From Chromera velia (Eukaryota > Sar > Chromeraceae): a stretch of DNA of 17,743 nt. The stretch is from positions 36,590 to 54,332 of the forward strand of contig JAHBMJ010000040.1 in the NCBI GenBank assembly GCA_018398765.1, given 5' to 3'. The stretch's first letter is position 1. Each line of letters opens with the position of its first letter. Both the position numbers and the translations under genes were made by a program. The notes under the pieces are model-generated. The model worked only from the letters and a program-made list of their open reading frames with translations, was not told where the DNA came from and ran no database searches. This document shows, in pieces, positions 8,023 through 16,390 of the stretch.

Positions 8023-10074
8023 TCAGCTCTCCAGTCCCAGGTTCTTGTGCACATACGTGAGGGCAAGGAAGGTGCAGACACGGTAGCCCACTCCCAGGGA
8101 GACCACGATCAGAGCGTTCTCCCAGACCGTCTCGCCGTCCATGTCGTAGTCCTTCACGATGTTCTCCCCTGCATTCAACCAATTTCGTTCAAAGGACACG
8201 GGACTCCTGAATTGTTCTCATTGACAACAGAGATGCCAAAGCAGACCAATGACCAACCTGCGCATCGTACTTCTTCTTTCTGTAGCCACTCTGGAACCCC
8301 CCACTTGCCTGCCTCCTCTTCTCTCCCTGAGTCACTAACACTACATGCATTTGTATTCATCCTACAAACAAACACAAAAACAACAAAGAAGCATTTTTTC
8401 AAGAAAGTGCATGCACACACATCCTTCTGTCCACCCCACTGACACTGCTGGTCTCTGTAGTCTTGTCCCTCGATCTCGTTGAGGAACATGGCAAAGAAGC
8501 CAAAACGAGTGAAGGCGATGCTGCATAAGGGAACACAGGAGTGTCGCGGAGAGAGGGGCCAGGGGAGTGCATGTGTAATTTATTGGTGTGTGTAAGTGTT
8601 GCTGTATCCCGACAGGAGTTTCCAGGGAAGGAGAGGGGCGCCCGGAACGAAAATAAAACGTCCAGACCAATGGATCGTCTGAAAGTTTACTTCGATCACT
8701 GCCGGAAAAAAATCACTCACAAGTCAACCGGGCGAAGGATGCAAAGACTGATCGATGGAACGGAGACACAAAACACAGCAGAGTCCGCACAAGGACCAAA
8801 AGAGATAAAAGAAAAGAAAAGAAAAGAAGAAGAAGAAGAAGAAGAAGAAGAAGCACGCGGGAGTCATTGTGCAAAAACAAAACAACTGACAATCTGGCCC
8901 AGCTGATCCAGTCGGGAATGTCATCGTCTCCCAGGTAGAAGCCGGAGACCAGAAAGAACACAACGAAGCAGAGAGGAGCGATCACCTGGGCAATGTCAAC
9001 TGAGGGAGAGAGAGCACTGCATGGACAGAGAGGCAGAAACGGAATTAACGGAGTAGAGGGCGTTGGATGCGCCATCGAAAAGAGTGGGTGGATCTGGCAA
9101 TCAACAATGCTGGCAGGAAAGCAAACGTCTTTCGCCCTAAGTATTATCTTCAGCACCCGACGTACCCGCAAAAAGGGAATAAGCAAACAGCCGTGTAGGA
9201 CATTGCGGGCCAAACAACTCCTCCCGATGAACAAAAGCAGCCATAAATTCTTGATGACAGATCCACAATATTCATCTTTACCCTTTTACAACCCGTCCCA
9301 TACAGACACCCATGCACAGCACTAGCTTCAGACTGACGAGACGCATTGGAAGAAGCCCTGAGCGGCCCAGACGACCGAGTTGGCAATGCCCAGGAAGATG
9401 AAGTACCTCCCGGCATCCAACCGAAGGCCGCTCTGCATGCAAGAGGAGTCATGCAAGGGAAGGGAATTCAGGAGGGAGACAGATGCATGCACGGGGGGGG
9501 AGAGATGGAAGCAGGGAATTGTTCTCTAGTGGACAGACGTCCCCTTGAACGACAGACAGATGCACACGAACAGGCCACACGATCTTTCTTCTTTTTCTGT
9601 TCCTTCTCTGAAGCAGAAACATCAAACAAATCGGCAAACAGAGAGAGAGAGGAAGAGAGGCAGAGATGCAAAAATACATGCAAAGAAACAAACAGACAAG
9701 CAGACAGACCATGAAGTAGATGATTGTTGCCATCACTGAGGGTGCCAAATGGTTGAAGGGGAGCTCGCAGAAGGTCTTCGAGGTGAACCTGTACTTGCAA
9801 TCAAATCAGCAGAATGTAATCGTGCACGTAAAGAGAAAAAATGACCAGCAAGGGAGAGTGTGTAAACGCACTGAAGGTTTTGCATACAGTCCACAGATTT
9901 GCCTGCAAACAGAGTGGCAGACCGCCGAACCCATCCCATTTGAATTCAGCACTGACCAGACGAAGCGCGAGTACAGACCACCAGCGTTGTCCCTGCATAC
10001 AGACAGACAGACAAGCAGACAGATTTGATGTTCTTTCAGACAGACTTTCAGCCCAAGCAACAGGCAGACGGCAG

Positions 10075-10129
<55 letters not shown>

Positions 10130-13100
10130 TTCATCGACCAGAGGAAAGAGAGGGCTTTGGGAGATTTTTTACAAATTTTTTTTGAGAGAGTTCGAATGCA
10201 TGAGTGGACGGACACGAGAGAGAGAGGTTTGATTGAATTGAATTGGAGGCCCTCGATCGAACCCGCCTTCCCAGCTGTGTGCATGTCTGAGAACCATTCT
10301 GCGTATCTGCCTATCTGTCCGCCTGCTTCCTGCATGGAGCCTCTGTCTGTCCCATTGACACGCTCATCTCTTTCCCCTTCATTCCGAATGCAAACAATCA
10401 ACCATCCTGCTCACTGACTTGTTCAGCACCGCACGCTCCTCAGGGAAGAGAGGGAGCACGGTGAAGGCCGAGAACATCAGATTCAGCGTCAGCATGAAAA
10501 GGAGACCTGCATCCAACGAGCGAGGCTCTCTGGTACCGTTTTTACTTGTACGCTTGCGCTTGCGGAGACACAAAAGTTGAATTAAGGTATTTTGTCAGAC
10601 AAGTTTTCTTGCACGCAATCCCTCGAGGTCCATATCGATCATCATTCGATCGTGAATACAAAAGAAAACAGAAGATGTTTGAAGTGTTGTCTAACCAGAA
10701 CACCCTAATGGGGCAAGGAGCAGAAGAGAGCGGAAGAAACACAGGTCTCTGAATTCATTCAACTTTTAAATTTCTTCCTCACCTGCTTTGTCTCTCGCGT
10801 CTGTGACTGTGTTCCTATCCAGCTGGAAATAGATACCGCCGAGGAAAATGCCGAAGAACACGGCCTGTCCTACCGCTGCGAAGGTCTTCAGGGGGTTCCG
10901 ACCAGTCGCTGCGAAAATCTTCCACCCCAACATTCTCACCTGCACACGCACACGCAGCCGGAGAGGCAGAAAAGAATCAATTCTCCCGTTGACATCTCTG
11001 TTGGAATCTTCTTGCACTTTCGATTATCGAATGAGTGTCTCTGTGCAAGAAACTGCATCCATCGAAAAGTACTTGAAAGACCAGGCCACGGACATGATGA
11101 TGGAGCCTTTGAAGTCTTTGAAAACAAATCTAATTTCCTCATGAGTGCATGTATTCTCTCTCATGCCGACTGACTGACCTGCCAGAAAAACCACGCGGTC
11201 TCCCTGCAGCACACCACGGCTGCCTTCTCCTGGCAGGGGACCTTCGAGATGCTCTTGGCAGCCGCAGTCTCGTCCTGGCATGAGCCTTTGGCACTCTCCA
11301 GATCCTTCTTGGCCTTCTGTCCCCAGGAGGACCGGGAGAACAGGTCGGGGAGGGCGGCCGTCTCCTTGGGGGACAGGAACACGCGCCCCCCCTCCATCCT
11401 GAGTCCCCTCTTCGATTGGGGATCCGCGAGGCCTCTCTCGGCCTCCTCCTGAAGCGCAAACGCCTGCAGGGGAGTTGTGCCCCCCTCCCCCATCTCCTCT
11501 GCCGCCATGGGAGAGTCCTGGAGGGCCTTCGGGGTCTGCACAGAATTCAGGGGGTAGAATGAAAGTCTTTTGTGCCTAGAAGGGGGTAGAATGAAAGTCT
11601 TTTGTGCCTAGAAGGGGGTAGAATGAAAGTCTTTTGTGCCTAGAAGGGGGTAGAATGAAAGACTTTGTGCCCAAACAGACTGTGCTCCCTCATCAAAAGA
11701 CGCAGTGTCGATACAATCGGAAACTGGACGCGCGGCCAAAGGGAGTTGACGAAATTCGAGGGACATCATTGACCAAGATCAAACCACTAAAGGCATTCAC
11801 AAAATGAAGGTAAACAGAGATACGGTCGTAAAGTAAGTCCGGAAAGACCCACGGGGGCGGAAATGGAGTATAACGAAGCCATGACTCAGAACATATTATA
11901 CCTGCGTACCTTCTGCGAAGGTCTGGGGGTATCCTCGAGGCCTTCCTTCTGCAGAGACAAATCAGCACGGGGGGTGCAAAGCCTCGATCAGCGGTATCCT
12001 GATTCAAGCGGAAGGAATTGGGTGATTTTTTCAAGCGAAGACAAGGTCAAGAAAGCTGCGCGAATGCGAACAAACAGGAAGGCGTGCAGTCTGCATGTAA
12101 ACCAAAAAGAATGAGAAATGGGGGAAGGGCTGCACGACACCCGTCTTCTTTTTTTCTTGCAACACGCACTTACCTGTTTCCCCTTGCATCCATCCATTTA
12201 TTTTGCATGCATTAAATAGTGTGTCGAGTCACTACATCCTCTGCCTGGCCGTCCCCCAATCTGTTTATCTTTTCCCGGACACTCTTGCAACCACCAGACC
12301 TGCCCTCTCTGTGAGAGAAGCCAACCATGCATCGCGACTCCCAGGCAGGACGATAGATGCTCTACCTGCCTGCTGCCTGCTTCTCTGCCTGCCTTTCGCC
12401 AAGCAGTGTTCCTGCAAATCTCTAAAGTGTTTTTTCAACCAGATGAATGTGGGGAAGCCACCTCAGCAAGCAACCAGCCAGCTAGAGACAGACCGACCGA
12501 CCAACCGAGGTCAAAAGGTCCAGGATGAAGTCACCAGGGTTGAACTGCGCGCAGACGACAGCATCAAGGGGGCAGGCAAACACGCATGCATGCACGAATG
12601 GACGGGGGGACAGACAGAATTACAACCTCGATTCACATCATATAGCCATAAATAAGAGAGATGCATTCCACGACTCACGTGTTCATGCCGGCACCGAGTG
12701 ACGTCAGACAAAGTGGAAGCACGTGCAGCAGCCACACACGACTCAGGCTGCCTACAAAGATGAGGTCGGGTGGAGACGTTCTTCACTGTGTGTGTGTTTT
12801 TTCTTTTTCTTTTTGAGGGAATGTGCAGCCGTACCTGAGGAGGGCAGGGGTACCCGATTGTGGTCAGATGGGACGTGACGGCCTTTGCGGGTCCGAAGTA
12901 AACAACCTTCCCGGCATTCAGGAGAAGAAGCTTGTCGAAGAGAGAAAACAGCTGGGACCTGCACGGGTGTGCGGACATCGATCAGGGTTGCATGGTGCAT
13001 GGGGATCCCTGCGCCATGTGCAAGAAATGAAATGAAGAAGATTGGTGCATCGATTTGAGACTCAGGAGAAAACCTTTCCTCTGTTCTCGCACAGGAGATG

Positions 13101-15432
13101 AAAGAGACATGCAGAAACGACGGAGGACTCCAAAGCATGGGCCAACAGTCGTCATTCCTTCACCGCCCTATGGACAATCACGAAACGAGAATCCCCCCCC
13201 CCACCCTTGCCTCAATTCTGACCTAGGTTGGTGCACTGTGGCGACGATGGTTCTTCCCTGTTTGGCGAGGTCGATGAGGATCTTGAGGGTGTCGTAGGCG
13301 ATGGCGGAGTCTAGACCCGTGGTGGGTTCGTCTGCAGGCATAACATTGGAGAGGTAGGGGGACATGTGTGAATTACTGTGCTTGCTTTGGTCCGAAAAAA
13401 CGCTGTGCAGACCTCGAGATTGACGCGGTAGGAATTTGTGGGTGTGGAAGGGGAGTTGAAAGAGGAATTAACGGAGTAGAGGCAGGACACGCGATAAGGT
13501 GAACAACGGAAGGGATCGTCGGGTCAACTGACTGCGCCAGAAGGTTTCTTTCAGCTGGGGGGGGTATTGAGGAGCGCAGAAGGACAATGCAGACATACAC
13601 GGGGGCACTGATGGAAAGCACCAGAAAACCCTTGTTGGTCTCATGGCTTCAACGGCTGACTGACCGAGGAAGAGGAGAGAGGGATCGTCGATCAGTTCGA
13701 GTCCGATGGAGACCCTCTTCTTCTGCCCTCCAGAAATTCCCTTCCTGAACTTTCCTCCGATCAGAACGCTGCGGCACTCGAGGAGACCTGATGGGAGGGA
13801 GGCAGGGAGGGAAGACAGCATGCATGCAGGATCGAGAGAGACATTCACAGTAAAGGAATGAAGGTCACGAACTTTTATCTGGCGTAAACTTCCATCCACA
13901 CAAAAGTGAAGCAGTCAAGGCTTGAGCAGGACGAACGAGGAACGCGCAAGAAACGTTGACATTCCACGAAGACAGTGAGGAAGGGATTTGGACACCGGAA
14001 GTCCAGGAGAAACACAGCCGTTTCACCCCCTCCTTTCTAATGCGAAACCTCCTGAGATCCCAGTCCCTCTTCATTTTCGTTAAGAGCGTTCATGCTCAGC
14101 TGGAGAATGACACCAGCAAATGCACAGATGATGTACAGCATAATGAAGAAAACAACCCTAAAAAAGTGCACGCCCCGCACTGGCCGACCGACCGACCGAC
14201 CGAGGGCACTCATGATGAGTTCCACCCTCAGCTTCCTCTGCTGCTGAGTTTTGGTCTTCAGTTTCAGATTCGCTGCGAACATGAGCGTCTCCTCCACAGT
14301 GAGAAACTCAGTCAGGGTGTCGTGTTGCATCACATAGCTGCAGTCAGTCAGTCAGTCAGTCAGTCAGTCAGTCAGTCAGTCAGTCATACGCCACGCATCG
14401 CTCAGTCAGGGAAAAGAAGAAATGTCAAACATGAGCCGTTCAGCTCAATACAGGGCAAGCTGAAAAGAACAAGGAGAGAGCCGGCGGACAGAAAGTGGGG
14501 GGAAGGAAGGGGCGGTTAAGGAAGAGAGAAAGGGACGCAGAAGCCACGTGACATGCAGACAAAAACGGACGACCTGACAAAAGCAGCCTCTGTCAAACGA
14601 ACAAAACAAGCCAATCCGGATAGGCGGAAAAAGAAAGCAATGAATGTACGTGTCGTTCTTCTGCAAATCGGTCTTTCCGCTTTCTGCTCCCTCTGCAAGC
14701 AATTTCCGCCCTCGCGAACGTTCGAAGGCAGCGAAGCGACTCTTGCTTGCACGTACTTAAGCACTCACGCACGCACGCACGCACGCACGCACGCAGTCAC
14801 ACTCAGAGCCGCCGGGAGGGAGGGGAGGAAGAAGACCAGAGGATAAATGATGGTGGTGAAAAAGATAAACATTTGCAAAATGGGGAAAACCCCGGCCGTG
14901 TCTCAGCCGGCCTGCCGCAGACTGGGAGGGAGACTACGGCACGTGAATGAATGAAAGTGAATAAGGAGCGTGCGTGCGGCCTGGCTGACTTGCTCTCATG
15001 CTTGAGATCGAAATCCTTCTTTGCGACACAGTTGTAGTAGATCTCTCCCTGTACAGAGCCGGTCTTGATGCGGTCCGCAAGGAGGTTGAGAAACGTTGTC
15101 TTTCCACAACCAGAAGGACCTGCATGCACAGTCCGCGCAACGATTTTGCTAATCTATCCGTGACATGCTCTCAAGACGCCGGGGTTCACACCGGCAAAAC
15201 AGAAGGCTAGGTGAAAGAGAAGAAACGTCCCATGCACCACTCACCCACCCATAACGGCCACAAAACTTCCAGCAGGGATGTAGATTCCGATGTCGTTCAG
15301 GATGGTGACCATCTCCTTCTTGTTCTTCCGACTGGGAACCTTGTACGTCAACCCGTCTGCTACGATGTTGACAGATTTTTTCAACTCGTCGGCCTCGAAA
15401 GAGGGCCGCTTCTCGATTTCCATCGTTGCCAT
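8023..15432 (-). CDS. ABCG-family half-transporter, 18 exons
   Basis: This is an ATP-driven membrane exporter with the ABCG layout: one nucleotide-binding domain followed by six membrane helices. Family members work as dimers; the substrate (sterol, lipid or xenobiotic) cannot be read from sequence. Exons from the start: 15249-15432, 14990-15119, 14201-14337, 13665-13787, 13223-13331, 12835-12958, 12506-12544, 11910-11948, 11179-11535, 10783-10939, 10419-10506, 9957-9992, 9710-9788, 9338-9432, 8891-9016, 8435-8520, 8258-8290, 8023-8168. All introns (89-652 nt) are GT-AG, every phase matches, and the sum of 2088 nt gives 695 residues, normal for the family. The ATG at 15432 sits in a good context (ACCATGG). 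Exon 8 and the joins around exons 16-17 are the least certain. Donors are often GTCAGT and acceptors TGCAG. Confidence 0.93.
8825..8853. repeat. GAA microsatellite in intron 15
   Basis: About nine AGA/GAA units inside the intron between exons 15 and 16 of the ABCG gene. It produces Leu/Phe-rich antisense frames that are artefacts. Confidence 0.9.
10077..10128. repeat. AC/AG compound microsatellite in intron 11
   Basis: Seventeen AC units (10077-10110) pass directly into nine AG units (10111-10128). On the sense strand of the ABCG gene this is a CT/GT-rich stretch just upstream of exon 12. Confidence 0.92.
11179..12544 (-). other. NBD-TMD linker (exons 7-9) with two 39-nt microexons
   Basis: Exon 7 (12506-12544) encodes FNPGDFILDLLTS, the conserved NPADF-type block that follows the NBD in ABCG proteins. 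Exon 8 (11910-11948) would add KEGLEDTPRPSQK; it has a CTCTGCAG acceptor, a GTACGC donor and phase 0 on both sides, but skipping it also keeps frame. Exon 9 (119 codons) is a low-complexity, Ala-, Glu-, Lys- and Ser-rich linker ending at TAWFFWQ, just before the first transmembrane region. Linkers of this family vary widely. Confidence 0.65.
11550..11671. repeat. 32-bp minisatellite in intron 8
   Basis: GGGGGTAGAATGAAAG begins at 11550, 11582, 11614 and 11646, an exact 32-bp period. The first three copies are identical; the fourth is altered and shortened at its end (GACTTTGTGCCC). It lies about 15 bp from the acceptor of the linker exon, so copy number changes could affect splicing. Confidence 0.93.
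14341..14386. repeat. CAGT microsatellite at the exon 3 acceptor
   Basis: About eleven CAGT units. In sense orientation GACTGACTGCAG runs straight into exon 3 of the ABCG gene, so the repeat occupies the place of a polypyrimidine tract. Confidence 0.92.
14767..14794. repeat. CACG microsatellite in intron 2
   Basis: Seven CACG-type units inside the longest intron (652 nt) of the ABCG gene. Confidence 0.9.
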
Positions 15433-15741
15433 GGTTGGGCGTGTGTTACCGGATTCTTTCTGTGTGAAAGGTCAGTCAAATTTCGTCCACTGCTGTTGCA
15501 CGATGAGGACAAAGAGCCGCTGCAAACAAAAGCCTTCCGCTGTCAGGAATATGTACGAAACCAGTGGGACCCGACACGCAGAGGGACCATTCACTTCTAT
15601 GTAATCTGCCGGTTCGTGGATTGGAGGGGGAAGTTCAATCAAAGAAATTATAAGACGTGCTCCAATTAAGCCTGCACGTGCTGCATGGGCCTGTAGTATA
15701 TAGCTCCTCCAGTCTCGCAAAGCCATGCTGCTTTTGCCAAG

Positions 15742-15746
15742 AAAAA
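15742..15746 (-). terminator. Pol III terminator of the minus tRNA-Phe
   Basis: AAAAA on the plus strand reads TTTTT on the minus strand, directly after the discriminator base of the tRNA. Confidence 0.8.
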
Positions 15747-15769
15747 TGCCGGCTCCCGGGATCGAACCG

Positions 15770-15812
<43 letters not shown>

Positions 15813-15819
15813 AACCGGC
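15747..15819 (-). tRNA. tRNA-Phe (GAA), minus copy
   Basis: A 73-nt cloverleaf without intron. The acceptor stem is GCCGGTT/AGCCGGC followed by discriminator A, the A box is TAGCTCAGTTGG, the anticodon loop is CTGAAGA with GAA at 15784-15786, and the B box is GGTTCGATCCC. CCA is not encoded, as usual for eukaryotic nuclear genes. The sequence is the typical cytoplasmic type. It is identical to the plus copy and lies 314 bp upstream of the ABCG start codon, in the same orientation as that gene. Confidence 0.97.
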
Positions 15820-15908
15820 TGCTGTGATGCAGGAATTCGTGGTCACCGATTGCCAGCAGGCCTTCCACCGAAGCTGACTGACCGGTCACACGTTTTCAGA
15901 AGTCATCA
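15820..15908. promoter_or_regulatory. 89-bp spacer between divergent tRNA genes
   Basis: It holds the 5' flanks of both tRNA-Phe genes. No TATA box was seen. All four transcription units in this part of the window point away from it. Confidence 0.4.
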
Positions 15909-15915
15909 GCCGGTT

Positions 15916-15958
<43 letters not shown>

Positions 15959-15981
15959 CGGTTCGATCCCGGGAGCCGGCA
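15909..15981 (+). tRNA. tRNA-Phe (GAA), plus copy
   Basis: Base for base the same as the minus copy, in opposite orientation, with anticodon GAA at 15942-15944. The internal A and B boxes are intact. The head-to-head arrangement makes a perfect inverted repeat of about 80 bp on each side (CA, the tRNA and TTTTT). Confidence 0.97.
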
Positions 15982-15986
15982 TTTTT
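15982..15986 (+). terminator. Pol III terminator of the plus tRNA-Phe
   Basis: TTTTT directly after the discriminator base, mirroring the minus copy. Confidence 0.8.
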
Positions 15987-16015
15987 GACAAACGAAAGTG
16001 TGGCGTCGCAGGTGC

Positions 16016-16031
16016 AGTACGCGCGCGTACT
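16016..16031. repeat. Perfect 16-bp palindrome followed by T5
   Basis: AGTACGCGCGCGTACT is its own reverse complement, and a run of five T overlaps its end (16031-16035). It lies 35 bp downstream of the plus tRNA. A second weaker stem (GATGAG/CTCATC) follows at once. It could act as a backup transcription stop or a structural barrier; this is inference. Confidence 0.85.
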
Positions 16032-16122
16032 TTTTCCAGATAGGATGAGCGCGCGCACGTACGTACCTCATCGAGCGAATTCTGACTTTTTTTTGTAAAA
16101 TTTCTTCTTTTAATTAATTAAT

Positions 16123-16154
16123 TCATGCATGCGCGTGCACGTGCGCATGCATGA
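16123..16154. repeat. 12-bp inverted repeat rich in GCATGC
   Basis: TCATGCATGCGC and GCGCATGCATGA are perfect inverted arms around the 8-nt spacer GTGCACGT, preceded by a TTAATTAATTAATT run. It is a cruciform-prone site between the tRNA and the following gene. Confidence 0.88.
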
Positions 16155-16390
16155 CTCCTTATTTCTTTCTCACGAACAAAGCCGGCTAGCTATAGCCCTG
16201 CAAGCCAGCTTTCGTGAGCTCTCTGCATAGTTCATCATCCTCTTTCCTCATAATTTGCTAGCTGAGTCAAGACGCTTCGAATCTTCTTCTTGAAGAGCAG
16301 ATCCAGCCTTTCAACCAACCTCTCGACTTGTATACAGATCCGACTCGATCCTCCTCTTCCTGCTCTTCTTTCACACAAAGAAAACTCAGC

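Larger units (their letters stand above)
8023..10939 (-). other. ABCG transmembrane domain (exons 10-18)
   Basis: Residues 415-695. Six hydrophobic spans are visible: TFAAVGQAVFFGIFLGGIYF; LLFMLTLNLMFSAFTVLPLF; FNHLAPSVMATIIYFM; YFIFLGIANSVVWAAQGFF; VIAPLCFVVFFLVSGFYLG; ALIVVSLGVGYRVCTFLALT. The family blocks FPEERAVLNKDNAGGLYS and SKTFCELPFN follow span 2, as in known ABCG proteins. The loop between spans 5 and 6 carries Cys634 and Cys646, placed like the extracellular disulfide cysteines of ABCG2. Exons 12 (36 nt) and 17 (33 nt) are microexons. The protein ends KNLGLES. Confidence 0.88.
12835..15432 (-). other. ABCG nucleotide-binding domain (exons 1-6)
   Basis: Residues about 20-269. Walker A GPSGCGKTT is at 62-70, split by intron 1 after its first base; the Q-loop VMQHD has Gln109; the signature ISGGQKKRVSIG starts at 168; Walker B LLFLD ends at Asp192, followed by catalytic Glu193; the D-loop is TGLDS; the H-loop VHQPR has His225. 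All catalytic positions are intact, so the domain should hydrolyse ATP. It ends in the ABCG-typical GKVVYFGPAKAV and YPCPPQ. The NBD-first order and the VHQPRSQLF segment separate it from ABCB and ABCC transporters. Confidence 0.93.

Noticed and set aside
7756-8442. 228-codon plus-strand frame
   Set aside because: It runs antisense through the last exons and introns of the ABCG gene and has no recognisable domain.
8893-9002. Alternative acceptors for exon 15 at 9001 or 8991
   Set aside because: They either break the frame or remove the ALSPSVDIAQ block expected in this family; only the acceptor before 9016 fits both phase and homology.
8713-9234. Single unspliced 173-codon membrane-like protein
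   Set aside because: Only 8891-9016 matches the ABCG family; the rest is intron, including a Leu/Phe run that is the GAA microsatellite read in antisense.
10048-10401. Antisense frames with long Cys-Val or Thr-His runs
   Set aside because: They are translations of the AC/AG microsatellite.
15249-15249. Donor four bases further on (GTGAGT) for exon 1
   Set aside because: It would shift the frame; the donor GTGGGT gives AVMGPSGCGKTT, the canonical Walker A.
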